This document shows, piece by piece, positions 8,122 through 16,969 of a stretch of DNA of 64,000 bases. The notes beneath the pieces are model-generated. The model made no database searches. It was given only the letters and a program-made list of their open reading frames with translations, and had not been told where the DNA came from. The position numbers and the translations under genes are program-made. This DNA comes from Prevotella corporis DSM 18810 = JCM 8529 (GTDB taxonomy: Bacteria > Bacteroidota > Bacteroidia > Bacteroidales > Bacteroidaceae): assembly GCF_000430525.1 (NCBI RefSeq), contig NZ_AUME01000010.1, positions 1-64,000 of the forward strand, written 5' to 3'. Numbering within the stretch: position 1 is the first letter of the stretch; every line of letters starts with the position of its first letter.

Positions 8122-8802
8122 TTAATAGTATGAGGGCAAATGATATAGATTAAATATAGTTCCAATAAGAATAATCAGTGAAAAAAGAACCACTATAGAA
8201 CCGATAACCTTGTTAATTATCGATATGCCGTTAACGTCAAAAATACCTCTGATTTTATTTATCAGCCATGTGAGTCCATACCACCATATCAGGGCTCCAA
8301 TGGGGATACAGGCAAAACCTATTACCATCTCAAAAGGACGTGAAGGTTGTACAAATGCGAACTGCGCATATGTTGCCATCAGAAGAAAAATGATAAGTGG
8401 GTTTGAGAATGTGACTAAGAATGCCGTAAGTCCATTATGTAAAAGGGTTCCTTTGGCATTTCCACTCTTGTGAATTTTCTTAGTAGGATTCGAAATGAAG
8501 CAGTAGATTCCGAAAAGAAGGAGAATGACACTTCCCGTAATCTGTAGAATGAATTGATACTCCGGATTTTGTAGCGGCTCCATGATGAAGCTCATGCCTA
8601 ATCCTACAATTAATGCATAGATGAAATCACTGATGGCTGCTCCTACACCTGTTATAAAACCGAACCAACGACCTTTGTTCAAAGTACGCTGGACACACAA
8701 GATACCTACGGGGCCCATTGGCGCAGAGGCAATGATACCTATTAATATACCCTTGAAAATGAAATCGAGTATATCTATCTGGATTGGAAACGGCATGTTC
8801 AT
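8122..8802 (-). CDS. LysE family translocator (amino-acid/metabolite exporter)
   Basis: From the ATG at 8802 the protein has 226 residues. An in-frame TTG at 8823 would add MQFCTLV but falls inside the -7 element, so I reject it. It has about six membrane segments in the LysE/RhtB order. The first carries the characteristic GIIASAPMGPVGILCVQRTL with the fixed Pro-Gly pattern; the second is FGFITGVGAAISDFIYALIVG, and GLTAFLVTFSNPLIIFLLM lies in the middle. Such proteins export amino acids or related small molecules across the inner membrane; the substrate cannot be read from sequence. It heads the operon lysE-like, DUF4924, rfbD, prfC and is divergent from the ROK kinase gene. Confidence 0.88.
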   Translation of the reverse strand: MNMPFPIQIDILDFIFKGILIGIIASAPMGPVGILCVQRTLNKGRWFGFITGVGAAISDFIYALIVGLGMSFIMEPLQNPEYQFILQITGSVILLLFGIYCFISNPTKKIHKSGNAKGTLLHNGLTAFLVTFSNPLIIFLLMATYAQFAFVQPSRPFEMVIGFACIPIGALIWWYGLTWLINKIRGIFDVNGISIINKVIGSIVVLFSLIILIGTIFNLYHLPSYY

Positions 8803-8820
8803 AACTAGAGTGCAAAATTG

Positions 8821-8828
8821 CAAAAATA
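8821..8828 (-). promoter_or_regulatory. -7 element upstream of the LysE-like operon
   Basis: On the minus strand the bases read TATTTTTG, a match to TAnnTTTG, 19 bases before the ATG at 8802. No TTTG is found at the usual 19-21 base spacing. It shares a 120-base intergenic region with the divergent ROK promoter. Confidence 0.45.
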
Positions 8829-8859
8829 ATACGGAATACGCAAATATACTCTACAAAAG

Positions 8860-8890
8860 TTTGATGTATTCCACTTTTTTCATAACTTTG
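8860..8890 (+). promoter_or_regulatory. promoter of the ROK kinase gene
   Basis: TTTG (8860-8863), a 19-base spacer and TAACTTTG (8883-8890) form a complete Bacteroidota promoter. The predicted start, near 8896, gives a leader of about 27 bases to the ATG at 8923. Confidence 0.7.
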
Positions 8891-8922
8891 CCATTACAAA
8901 TTAAACTAAAACTTTATAGTAA

Positions 8923-9900
8923 ATGGATGTACAGGAACAGAAACCATTCGTGATCGGATTGGATTTAGGAGGGACAAACTCAGTTTTTGGAATTGTTGAT
9001 CAGCGAGGGCAAGTGCTTGCAACTAATTCTATTAAAACCCAAAGTTATAAAACTGTAGAAGATTTCGTCGAAGCTGGTTATGAGGCGATAAAGCCTATTG
9101 TCGCTAAAGTTGGCGGAATTGGTCAGATAAAGGCAATGGGCATTGGAGCACCGAATGGTAACTTTTATAGAGGTACAATAGAGAATGCACCCAATTTGTC
9201 ATGGGGACACGACTGTGTAGTACCTTTGGCTGAAATGTTTTCTGAAAAATTGGGCATTCCTGTTGGCTTGACAAATGATGCTAATGCTGCCGCTATTGGT
9301 GAGATGCAGTATGGGGTTGCCAGAGGAATGAAAAATTTCATCATGATTACATTGGGTACAGGTGTCGGATCAGGAATTGTCATCAATGGGCAAGTTGTTT
9401 ACGGCTCCGATGGCTTTGCTGGTGAATTGGGGCACGTGACGATGGTTCGTGGAAACGACGGACGTATGTGTGGATGCGGACGTACAGGATGTTTAGAAGC
9501 ATATTGCTCAGCTACAGGGGTGGCCCGCACGGCCCGTGAGTTTCTTCTCAATTCTGATGAGCCTTCTGAATTACGAGAAATTAATCGGGATAAAATAACT
9601 TCTTTAGATGTTTCTATTGCTGCGGGTAAGGGTGATAAAATGGCTAAAAGCATTTATGAATTTACAGGTGAGATGTTGGGTGCTGCATGTGCCGACTTTG
9701 CAAATTTCTCGTCACCAGAAGCATTTATTTTCTTCGGGGGATTGACAAAGGCCGGTGATTTGCTGATGGAACCCATCAAGACTTCTTATGCAAAACATGC
9801 ATTTGAAATCTTCAGGGATAAACCTAAGTTTTTGATTAGTTCTCTGGACGATGCGGCTGCTGCTGTATTGGGAGCATCAGCTATTGGATGGGAACTATAA
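8923..9900 (+). CDS. ROK family glucokinase
   Basis: A 325-residue ROK-type sugar kinase. The ATP phosphate-1 motif GLDLGGTNSVFGIVD is at residues 13-27. TNDANAAAIGEM holds the catalytic Asp, LGTGVGSGIVING is the phosphate-2 motif, and ELGHVTMV is followed by CGCGRTGCLEAY, the zinc-binding Cys cluster with its preceding His. These features indicate phosphorylation of glucose or a close hexose with ATP in the cytosol. The ENAPNLSWGHD segment resembles the glucose-binding ExGH/N-P-N-L-W region of glucokinases, which favours glucokinase over a fructokinase or NagC-type regulator. There is no DNA-binding N-terminal domain. It is monocistronic, with its own promoter and a terminator at 9922. Confidence 0.92.
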   Translation: MDVQEQKPFVIGLDLGGTNSVFGIVDQRGQVLATNSIKTQSYKTVEDFVEAGYEAIKPIVAKVGGIGQIKAMGIGAPNGNFYRGTIENAPNLSWGHDCVVPLAEMFSEKLGIPVGLTNDANAAAIGEMQYGVARGMKNFIMITLGTGVGSGIVINGQVVYGSDGFAGELGHVTMVRGNDGRMCGCGRTGCLEAYCSATGVARTAREFLLNSDEPSELREINRDKITSLDVSIAAGKGDKMAKSIYEFTGEMLGAACADFANFSSPEAFIFFGGLTKAGDLLMEPIKTSYAKHAFEIFRDKPKFLISSLDDAAAAVLGASAIGWEL

Positions 9901-9921
9901 AAAGTTTGATATATATGAGCG

Positions 9922-9959
9922 ATAGGCTGGTACTATAAGTACTGGCCTATTTGTTTTTT
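9922..9959 (+). terminator. rho-independent terminator after the ROK kinase
   Basis: ATAGGCTGGTAC (9922-9933) pairs with GTACTGGCCTAT (9939-9950) as a 12-bp stem with two G-U pairs and a five-base loop, followed by TTGTTTTTT. Confidence 0.85.
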
Positions 9960-9997
9960 AGGCAATAGTGTTCTAAATATTTTATCATTCTATTTTT

Positions 9998-10080
9998 AAG
10001 GTCCAACTTTCGCTTTATGAAAGCTGACTTTTTGCAATGCGATATAGCATGAATGGAAGAGTAAAAGGTTACCTTTCAGA
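9998..10080. repeat. 22-bp phased intergenic repeat, locus 1 (degenerate)
   Basis: Anchor hexamers related to CTTTTG occur at 10007 (CTTTCG), 10029 (TTTTTG) and 10073 (CTTTCA). They fit a 22-base step, with one unrecognisable unit at 10051. Sequences before the anchors (AAGGTCCAA, AAAGCTGAC, AAAGGTTAC) resemble the AAAAGGTCAK half of the better copies at 41 and 58 kb. The rest of the 550-base gap 9901-10450 holds a terminator at its left end and the sua5 promoter at its right end. I see nothing coding in it. Confidence 0.5.
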
Positions 10081-10377
10081 TACCAATTAATATTGTACTG
10101 AATATCAGTGCGTTACGATATGCACCTACTTCTGCCGTTTTGCCGTATAACTTCATGGAGATGGTTCGGTCGCTCGTTCGGTATCAAGAATCTGTTTGCC
10201 ACCGCTTGAATACGAATTCGAGAACAAGAAGAGCTCGGTGCTATTCAGCATCGGAACAAAATACGCCAAATCTCACAAATAGGATGTAATTACGCATGAG
10301 GTTTTACATCTTTTTATGGCACTATTGGTTTTTAGAAGAAAAGATTGAATGTTACTTAATGTTTTTATCTTATTTCT

Positions 10378-10408
10378 TTTGCGTTATCATATTTTTACAA
10401 TATCTTTG
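10378..10408 (+). promoter_or_regulatory. promoter of the Sua5/TsaC gene
   Basis: TTTG (10378-10381), a 19-base spacer and TATCTTTG (10401-10408) match the Bacteroidota consensus. The ATG follows at 10451. Confidence 0.7.
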
Positions 10409-10450
10409 CCCTACGTATAGTATTAAAAGTGAGAGAACTGATTTTCTGAT

Positions 10451-11020
10451 ATGAAACAAGTGGAAGATATCCAAAAGGCTATTGAGGTAATGAAGGGTGG
10501 AGGAGTGATTCTATATCCTACAGATACGGTGTGGGGAATTGGATGTGATGCTACTAATCCCGAAGCTGTTGCTAAAGTCTATAAGATTAAGCATCGTGAT
10601 GACTCAAAAGCTTTGGTTTGTCTGGTCGATTCAGATGTGCGCCTGCAGAGGTATGTACGAAATGTGCCTGATGCAGCCTGGCAATTGATAGATGCAGCTG
10701 TAAAGCCAACAACACTGATTCTTGACGGGGCTGTGAATTTGGCTCCTAATCTCATAGGAGAGGATGGCTCTATAGGAATAAGGATTACCAAAGAACCTTT
10801 TTCAAAAGAATTGTGTTTTCGCTTTCAAAAAGCCATCGTAAGCACTTCAGCTAATATCAGTGGTGAACCCGCTGCTCAAAATTATGGTGATATTTCGGAG
10901 GAAATATTAAATGCTGTTGACTATGTATGTGAAACTCGTCGTCAAGAACATAAGCCACATCTCCCATCCACTATTATCAAGATTGGAATGTCAGGTGAGA
11001 TTAGTATTTTACGCAAGTAA
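10451..11020 (+). CDS. threonylcarbamoyl-AMP synthase (Sua5/YciO/YrdC family)
   Basis: A 189-residue YrdC-fold protein that makes threonylcarbamoyl-AMP from threonine, bicarbonate and ATP for the t6A modification at position 37 of ANN-decoding tRNAs. The signatures are GGVILYPTDTVWGIGCDATN (residues about 17-36), KHRDDSKALVCLV, PTTLIL, the GIRI stretch and STSANISGEPA. It lacks the extra C-terminal Sua5 domain, so it is the short TsaC/YrdC form; YciO paralogues look similar, hence no firm symbol. Its own promoter is at 10378, and the ClC channel gene follows after 44 bases on the same strand. Confidence 0.92.
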   Translation: MKQVEDIQKAIEVMKGGGVILYPTDTVWGIGCDATNPEAVAKVYKIKHRDDSKALVCLVDSDVRLQRYVRNVPDAAWQLIDAAVKPTTLILDGAVNLAPNLIGEDGSIGIRITKEPFSKELCFRFQKAIVSTSANISGEPAAQNYGDISEEILNAVDYVCETRRQEHKPHLPSTIIKIGMSGEISILRK

Positions 11021-11064
11021 AGGGATTTACCGTATTCCCTAATTAAAAGAATAGATAATAATTA

Positions 11065-12852
11065 ATGCTCGCACAAAATTTCATTGGCCAAATAGATCAT
11101 TGGCGTCAGGAAAATATTTCTGACCGTCAGTTTGTATTGCTTTTGGCGTTCATTGTGGGCTTTCTTGCGTCGGTAGCAGCTTATATTCTTCATATCATCA
11201 TTGGTGAGATCGAATCTCTCATAACGTCAGGCTTTAGAGTTACAACTATCAACTGGTTGTACCTTCTTTATCCAGTGATTGGTATTTGGCTGACAAGTCT
11301 CTTTGTGAAATACGTGGTGCGTGATAATATTTCACATGGTATAACCCGTGTTTTATATGCCATCGCCTCAAAACGTTCTAAATTAAAAGCGCATAACACG
11401 TGGACATCGATAGTTGCCTCTGCTATTACAATTGGTTTCGGTGGATCGGTCGGGGCAGAGGCCCCAATTGTCTTGACAGGTTCAGCAATCGGTAGTAATC
11501 TGGGCCGCATTTTCAACATGGATAAGCGGACGTTGATGTTGCTGGTTGGATGTGGTGCTACGGCTGCAGTCTCTGGTATTTTCAAGGCACCGATTGCAGG
11601 ACTTGTTTTTACTCTCGAAGTGTTGATGGTAGATTTGACAATGGCTTCGCTTTTACCCATTTTGATATCATCTGTGACAGCAACCTGTTTCTCTTATTTT
11701 TTTACGGGAAGCTCTGCTATGTATGATTTCAAGATAGATTATCTTTGGAGTCTAAATCGAGTGCCAGCTACCATTTTGCTTGGAATAGGTTGTGGCTTTC
11801 TCTCACTTTATTTCATGCGCGTTATGTCATGGTGTGAAGATAGATATGCCAAACTTGCCAAACGTCGATTTGCCAGATTGTTGGTAGGAGGCGTTGTGTT
11901 ATCTTCTTTAATTTTCTTGTTCCCCGCATTATATGGAGAAGGTTATAGTAGTTTGGGAATATTTATTGAGGGAAAAACTGAAGCGGATTGGAATCAGGTT
12001 TTAGGCACATCGATGTTTGCAGGAGAAAGCAAATACCTTGTACTTTACGTTGGTCTGGTTATGCTCACGAAGGTATTTGCTACTAGTGCTACAAATGGCG
12101 CAGGAGGATGTGGAGGAACCTTTGCCCCGTCGCTTTTTATCGGTGGATTTGGTGGATTTTTCTTTGCAAGAATCTGGAATATGAATCAGATAGGGGTATA
12201 TATTCCTGAAAAAAACTTTACGTTGTATGGTATGGCTGGAGTTATGGCGGCAGTGATGCATGCGCCTTTAACAGGAATATTCCTTATAGCTGAGCTTACA
12301 GGCGGTTACAACTTATTCATTCCTCTCATTATAGTGACTATTAGTTCCTATTTAACGATTAATATCTTTGAACATCATAGTATTTATGCCGTGCGCCTGG
12401 CACGTCAAGGAAAACTTTTGACGCATAACACCGATAAGTCGGTTCTAACCATGATGAGCGTTGACAGCATAATAGATAAGGACTATACATCTGTTGATCC
12501 CAACATGCAAATGGGCAAATTAATTCATGCCATTAGTGCCAGTCGGAATAGTTATTTGCCGGTGGTCAATGATAACGGGACGTTGTTGGGGGAAGTAGAT
12601 ATTACCAAAATAAGACATATAATATTTAGAACCGAACTGTACAAGCGCTTTTCAGTCAGTCAATTGATGACGCAACCCGCTGCATTGTTGAATGTCAATG
12701 ATCCCATGGAACAGATAATGAAAGTATTTGAAAGCACAGATGCTCAGAATCTGCCGGTAGTTGATTTGGACTCCAGGCTTGTAGGCTATATTTCGAGGAC
12801 TCGTTTGTTCAATATGTATCGACAGGTTGTAGCTGATTACAGTGCAGAATAA
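11065..12852 (+). CDS. ClC-type chloride channel/transporter with CBS pair
   Basis: This 595-residue membrane protein has the ClC core (about residues 20-450) with many hydrophobic helices. The selectivity stretch is GFGGSVGAEAPIVLTGSAIG, which corresponds to the GxExP gating motif and keeps its Glu although the second Gly is Ala. GIFKAPIAGLVFTLEV and NGAGGCGGTFAPSLFIGGFGG are the other ion-pathway segments. Two CBS domains follow (about 465-590: SVDSIIDKDYTSVDP and VSQLMTQPAALLNVNDPMEQ), probably binding nucleotides and adjusting gating. It would conduct or exchange Cl- and H+ at the inner membrane. It sits between the Sua5-like gene and fmt on the same strand, probably as one operon. Confidence 0.94.
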   Translation: MLAQNFIGQIDHWRQENISDRQFVLLLAFIVGFLASVAAYILHIIIGEIESLITSGFRVTTINWLYLLYPVIGIWLTSLFVKYVVRDNISHGITRVLYAIASKRSKLKAHNTWTSIVASAITIGFGGSVGAEAPIVLTGSAIGSNLGRIFNMDKRTLMLLVGCGATAAVSGIFKAPIAGLVFTLEVLMVDLTMASLLPILISSVTATCFSYFFTGSSAMYDFKIDYLWSLNRVPATILLGIGCGFLSLYFMRVMSWCEDRYAKLAKRRFARLLVGGVVLSSLIFLFPALYGEGYSSLGIFIEGKTEADWNQVLGTSMFAGESKYLVLYVGLVMLTKVFATSATNGAGGCGGTFAPSLFIGGFGGFFFARIWNMNQIGVYIPEKNFTLYGMAGVMAAVMHAPLTGIFLIAELTGGYNLFIPLIIVTISSYLTINIFEHHSIYAVRLARQGKLLTHNTDKSVLTMMSVDSIIDKDYTSVDPNMQMGKLIHAISASRNSYLPVVNDNGTLLGEVDITKIRHIIFRTELYKRFSVSQLMTQPAALLNVNDPMEQIMKVFESTDAQNLPVVDLDSRLVGYISRTRLFNMYRQVVADYSAE

Positions 12853-12885
12853 TTTGATAGAAGTTCGTTAAATGCTTCGCCAATA

Positions 12886-13932
12886 ATGATTATGGATAAA
12901 AAAGATTTGAGAATAGTATTTATGGGTACTCCTGAGTTTGCAGTAGAATCTTTGAAATCCTTGGTAGAACAGGGATATAAAGTTGTGGCTGTTGTAACTC
13001 AACCGGATAAGCCAGTAGGGAGGCACCATGACACTTTTCAACCCTCTGCTGTTAAGGAATATGCTCTTTCTGTAGGGCTACCAGTTCTTCAGCCCATAAA
13101 GATGAAAGACGCTGGATTTATTGAAGAACTCAAGAGTTATAAACCTGATATTCAGATCGTTGTTGCTTTTAGGATGTTACCTGAGGTTGTGTGGGATTTG
13201 CCCCGTTTTGGGACCTTTAATGTTCACGCTGCCTTGTTACCTCAATTTAGAGGGGCTGCTCCGATTAATTGGGCTGTTATAAATGGTGAATCAGAAACGG
13301 GGGTTACTACATTTTTCCTTGATAAAGACATAGATACAGGACGTATTATTCTTCAAAAAAAGTTTCCTATTCCTGAAACAGCTGATGTTGAATATGTTTA
13401 TGGTGGTTTGATGAAATTAGGAGCAGAAATAGCCATTGAAACGGTAGGTATAATCCTTGACAATGTCAAGTCTAATACCGATAAAGATGGATTTTTTCCA
13501 ATTCTCAAAAGCATTAGTAGGGAACAGGTTGCAGAGGACAAGGAACTGAGGCAAGCACCGAAAATATTTAAGGAGACCTGTGAAATCGTTTGGAATCAGA
13601 AATCAGAAAACATTTATAATTTCATTAGAGGTCTGTCCCCTTACCCTGGTGCGTGGTCTATCATGGAACAAATTACTGAAGGTAGAACCGAAGGAAGCAT
13701 TCCATTGAACCAAATGCCAGTAATGAAAATTTTCGAGACAGTAAAAACAGATAAAATGAATACTGGCTTGCCTGGAACTTTTCATTTAGAGAAAAATAGA
13801 TTGTTCGTAAATACACAAGATTATCTATTAGAATTGAAACTCGTTCAAATGTCAGGGAAAAAGAGAATGGATGTAAGGTCATTCTTGAATGGTTTTCAAT
13901 CAGTTATGAATTATTATTTAAAGAGTAAATAG
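12886..13932 (+). CDS. fmt: methionyl-tRNA formyltransferase
   Basis: A 348-residue enzyme that formylates Met on initiator tRNA with 10-formyl-tetrahydrofolate. The N-terminal formyltransferase domain shows VFMGTPEFAV, TQPDKPVGR and the catalytic region FNVHAALLPQFRGAAPINWA with Asn, His and the later Asp in FFLDKDIDTGRI. The C-terminal domain for tRNA binding covers about 220-345. It is some 30 residues longer than many Fmt proteins, mainly through insertions in the C-terminal domain. Two in-frame ATGs, at 12886 and 12892, are equally possible. It follows the ClC gene by 33 bases and precedes the small GlsB-like gene by 22 bases. Confidence 0.96.
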   Translation: MIMDKKDLRIVFMGTPEFAVESLKSLVEQGYKVVAVVTQPDKPVGRHHDTFQPSAVKEYALSVGLPVLQPIKMKDAGFIEELKSYKPDIQIVVAFRMLPEVVWDLPRFGTFNVHAALLPQFRGAAPINWAVINGESETGVTTFFLDKDIDTGRIILQKKFPIPETADVEYVYGGLMKLGAEIAIETVGIILDNVKSNTDKDGFFPILKSISREQVAEDKELRQAPKIFKETCEIVWNQKSENIYNFIRGLSPYPGAWSIMEQITEGRTEGSIPLNQMPVMKIFETVKTDKMNTGLPGTFHLEKNRLFVNTQDYLLELKLVQMSGKKRMDVRSFLNGFQSVMNYYLKSK

Positions 13933-13954
13933 TTTCATCTAAATATAAGAAAAT

Positions 13955-14197
13955 ATGAGTTTAATTGGATCATTAATTGTTGGACTTCTTGCGGGTTGGT
14001 TAGCAGGATTTTTTGTGTCAAAAAGTAAGGATGGATGTTTGTGGAATTGCCTCATCGGTTTGGTAGGAGGTTTCATAGGCGGTAATGTATTATCCTGGTT
14101 TGGTATTGATTGGGGAGGCGGCTTTTGGGGCTCCTTGGGTACGGCTCTAGTTGGATCAATACTTTTACTTTGGATTTGGAATAAAATAAAGAAATAG
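13955..14197 (+). CDS. GlsB/YeaQ/YmgE family small membrane protein
   Basis: An 80-residue, Gly-rich integral membrane protein with about three short hydrophobic helices: LIGSLIVGLLAGWLAGFFV, LIGLVGGFIGGNVLSWFGI, and FWGSLGTALVGSILLLWIW with a KIKK cytoplasmic tail. This is the pattern of the transglycosylase-associated protein family, whose members are often stress-induced; the name does not imply enzyme activity. It lies 22 bases downstream of fmt and could be co-transcribed. The biochemical role is not known. The family assignment is good because of the repeated GxxxG spacing and the length. Confidence 0.85.
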   Translation: MSLIGSLIVGLLAGWLAGFFVSKSKDGCLWNCLIGLVGGFIGGNVLSWFGIDWGGGFWGSLGTALVGSILLLWIWNKIKK

Positions 14198-14293
14198 AAG
14201 TATTTATTCTGAATATTTGTCATTAGTAATTTTAAGAAGCCAAGGGTTTGTCAAAATTTAACAAAACTTCTTGGTCTATATACTTTTTTTTGC

Positions 14294-14301
14294 TAATTTT
14301 G
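14294..14301 (+). promoter_or_regulatory. -7 element of the CapD-type gene promoter
   Basis: TAATTTTG matches TAnnTTTG. CTTGG at 14270-14274 is a weak -33 candidate at about the right distance. The ATG is at 14354. Confidence 0.5.
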
Positions 14302-14353
14302 CGAAGAATTTAGAATTTAGAGAAAGGTTCTTCTTAATTAAGTGGGTACATAT

Positions 14354-16276
14354 ATGACTGCAATACAAAAAATTCTTGACTGGTATTTTACTAAAAATGC
14401 GTTACCCTATTGGGTGATTTTGTTTGTAGATAGTTTGATTTGCTACCTATCTGGGGTATTTGTATTTTGGTTATATTATCATGGTGTCATAACCTTGGCT
14501 AATTTAGGGCTATTGTCAAAGACTATTCTTGTTTACATGATTTTTAACCTAATAGGCTTTAGAGTATTCAAAACCTATTCGGGAATCATACGTTATTCTT
14601 CATTTGTTGATCTTCAGCGTGTTGTATTTGCGATGCTGTTATCTTTAGTTATTGCGGAGATAATGCACTACATTATTTATGGTTGGGATCTACGATTTGT
14701 GCGTTTGCAAGGCAGACAAATAGCGGCGATGTACATAGTTGCAACAATTGGCATGATAGCTTTCCGTGTTCTTGTAAAATCCCTCTATGATGTCATGGTT
14801 AATTCCAGTAAAGGAGTTAGAACCCTCATCTATGGCGTGCAAAGTGGAGGAATAGGATTAGCAAAGAATATTCGAAATGAGAAAAATAGCAAATTTCGAC
14901 TGAAAGGTTTTATCTCACATGACAAAACTTACAAGGGACGCCTTTTGCTGGGTGAAAAAACCTTTATGATCAATGATCAATTGGCTAATCATCTAAAAGA
15001 ATTGAATATTCAGGCGGTTCTCGTCTCTCCAATTCAAGTAGAACAATTTCGATTAGATTCAAAACTCCAAGATATATTATTAAGTGCAGGGGTTAAGATT
15101 TACTTTACACATCGGACAGAAGCGTGGTCGGAGGAAGATGACCTTACTCATGTTCAATTAAAAGAAATAAGTATTGAAGATTTGCTCCCACGTGATCAGA
15201 TTATGGTTGATATGAATTCAATTGGTAATTTGCTGCGTGGAAAAAAGATAATGATTACAGGTTCTGCAGGCTCTATCGGGTCGGAGATAGTCAAGCAAAT
15301 CGCATCTTATAATCCCGAAGAACTCATTCTAATTGATCAAGCTGAAACACCACAGCACGACTTACGTTTGATGATGCACTATGAATGGCCCAAGATAAAG
15401 GCTCAGACCATAGTTGCAAATATTGCTAATTATGATAGAATGGAAACAATATTTAGTAAATATCGACCTGAATATGTTTTCCATGCTGCTGCCTATAAAC
15501 ATGTGCCAATGATGGAAAATAATCCATCAGAAAGTATTCAAAACAATATTTGGGGGACAAAAGTTATTGCTGATCTCAGTGTGAAATATGGAGTAAGAAA
15601 ATTCGTCATGATTTCTACGGATAAGGCAGTTAATCCTACAAATGTGATGGGGTGCTCTAAACGTATATGTGAGATATATTGCCAGAGTTTGAATGACAAG
15701 CTAATTTCTGATGGGAATTTTAAAGGAACTCAGTTTGTCACGACGCGCTTTGGAAATGTGCTTGGCTCAAATGGATCCGTCATTCCTTTGTTTGAGAAAC
15801 AAATAAAGAATGGGGGGCCTGTAACTGTAACCGATCCAAACATTATCAGGTTTTTTATGTTGATTCCAGAAGCTTGTAAGTTGGTTTTGGAAGCAGGTAC
15901 GCATGGAAAAGGTGGAGAAATATTTGTTTTTGATATGGGTAAGCCAGTGAAAATTGCTGACTTAGCAAAGCGTATGATTAAACTTTCGGGAGCAACGGGC
16001 ATAGAAATAAAATATACAGGGCTTCGTGCTGGGGAAAAGCTTTATGAAGAAGTCTTAAGCACGTCAGAAAACACTTTGCCAAGCTTCCATGATAAAATAA
16101 GAATTGCAAAGGTAAGTAAATATAACTATGAGGATATTAACCAACAAATTGAGGAGCTCGTTAAGATTAGCCATGATTACAAGAGTATGGATATAGTCCG
16201 TAAAATGAAGGAAATCGTTCCTGAATATGTTAGTAACAATAGTGAATATTCAGTGTTGGATAAAGTTATAAAATAA
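14354..16276 (+). CDS. CapD/WbpM/PglF-type nucleotide-sugar dehydratase, membrane-bound
   Basis: I start the protein (640 residues) at the ATG 14354; an in-frame GTG at 14342 would add four residues. Four membrane helices occupy about residues 15-130. A CoA-binding-like Rossmann fold (TLIYGVQSGGIGLAKNI) comes next, then the catalytic short-chain dehydrogenase domain with MITGSAGSIGSEIVKQI, AAYKHVPMMENNP and STDKAVNPTNVMGCSKR. As in this family, Met replaces the usual Tyr of the YxxxK site. Such enzymes convert UDP-GlcNAc to a 4-keto-6-deoxy sugar, the first committed step to bacillosamine- or QuiNAc-type sugars in surface glycans. The nearest polysaccharide gene, wzc, is on the other strand, so this gene seems to stand alone. 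Confidence 0.92.
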   Translation: MTAIQKILDWYFTKNALPYWVILFVDSLICYLSGVFVFWLYYHGVITLANLGLLSKTILVYMIFNLIGFRVFKTYSGIIRYSSFVDLQRVVFAMLLSLVIAEIMHYIIYGWDLRFVRLQGRQIAAMYIVATIGMIAFRVLVKSLYDVMVNSSKGVRTLIYGVQSGGIGLAKNIRNEKNSKFRLKGFISHDKTYKGRLLLGEKTFMINDQLANHLKELNIQAVLVSPIQVEQFRLDSKLQDILLSAGVKIYFTHRTEAWSEEDDLTHVQLKEISIEDLLPRDQIMVDMNSIGNLLRGKKIMITGSAGSIGSEIVKQIASYNPEELILIDQAETPQHDLRLMMHYEWPKIKAQTIVANIANYDRMETIFSKYRPEYVFHAAAYKHVPMMENNPSESIQNNIWGTKVIADLSVKYGVRKFVMISTDKAVNPTNVMGCSKRICEIYCQSLNDKLISDGNFKGTQFVTTRFGNVLGSNGSVIPLFEKQIKNGGPVTVTDPNIIRFFMLIPEACKLVLEAGTHGKGGEIFVFDMGKPVKIADLAKRMIKLSGATGIEIKYTGLRAGEKLYEEVLSTSENTLPSFHDKIRIAKVSKYNYEDINQQIEELVKISHDYKSMDIVRKMKEIVPEYVSNNSEYSVLDKVIK

Positions 16277-16476
16277 GATTTACTGCTTTTGCATCATATT
16301 GGCGAAATGGTGCTAAGATGCCCATAAACTGAATGTGACATAATTCTACTTGCAAAAATGTCATAGGCAAGAAGATTTTAGAATCCGTTCCTTACAAAAA
16401 AGAAGTCTGGATTAGTCATCTTCAAAGGAAATTTCAATCCAATAATTTTTGCTCTTCTCAAGCAGATCAGTGACTG

Positions 16477-16905
16477 TTATCTACTCCACCAATGCTTTTT
16501 CTTTTTGGGCTCTTCTTCTTTATGATAATGTTGGTGGTTGTATCCCATACTTTCCCATGTTTCGTTATATTTTATCATTTTATAGATGGTGCCCCAATCA
16601 GGTAATCCACCAATATTTCTGTCATCAATAAACATTTCAACCTTTAACTTTCTGGAGAAATGATTATTCTTTTCTTTTTCTTCCTCTGGATAGTCTTTAT
16701 TTACTGCCCAAAATTCAACACCTCTTTCACGACACCAATCAATAGCTTCTTGTAATAATTCTCCTTCTCTCACAGTCCATAGTATGAGTTGGTGTCCATC
16801 TTTAATAAGTTCCCTGAGTGTATCGGTTGCGAACATGATTTCTTCACCGATTTTAGGATATTTATGTTCTACTATTGTACCATCAAAGTCAACTGCTATT
16901 ACCAT
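16477..16905 (-). CDS. HAD-like hydrolase (BT0820-type)
   Basis: A 142-residue protein opening with MVIAVDFDGTIVE, the HAD nucleophile motif DxDGT (Asp6 and Asp8). A Thr/Ser loop in LILWTVREG and the late acidic motif MFIDDRNIGG follow. There is no cap domain of usual size, so substrates may be large or the protein may act as a small phosphatase. The C-terminus is unusual: MGYNHQHYHKEEE and then a Lys- and Trp-rich end (KKKKHWWSR) that could bind metal or nucleic acid. It lies downstream of wzc on the same strand, but a strong terminator at 16924-16957 separates them. I recall close relatives in Bacteroides near surface-polysaccharide genes; the substrate is unknown. Confidence 0.8.
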   Translation of the reverse strand: MVIAVDFDGTIVEHKYPKIGEEIMFATDTLRELIKDGHQLILWTVREGELLQEAIDWCRERGVEFWAVNKDYPEEEKEKNNHFSRKLKVEMFIDDRNIGGLPDWGTIYKMIKYNETWESMGYNHQHYHKEEEPKKKKHWWSR

Positions 16906-16923
16906 CTTATAAATTTCCGAATA

Positions 16924-16957
16924 TAAAAGTGTTGCCTTATATAGTGCAACACTTTTA
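16924..16957 (-). terminator. terminator downstream of the rfbA-wzc operon
   Basis: TAAAAGTGTTGC (16924-16935) and GCAACACTTTTA (16946-16957) form a perfect 12-bp stem with a ten-base loop. On the minus strand the stem ends in CTTTTATAT. The symmetry means it could work in both directions. Confidence 0.8.
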
Positions 16958-16969
16958 TTGATGATTTGA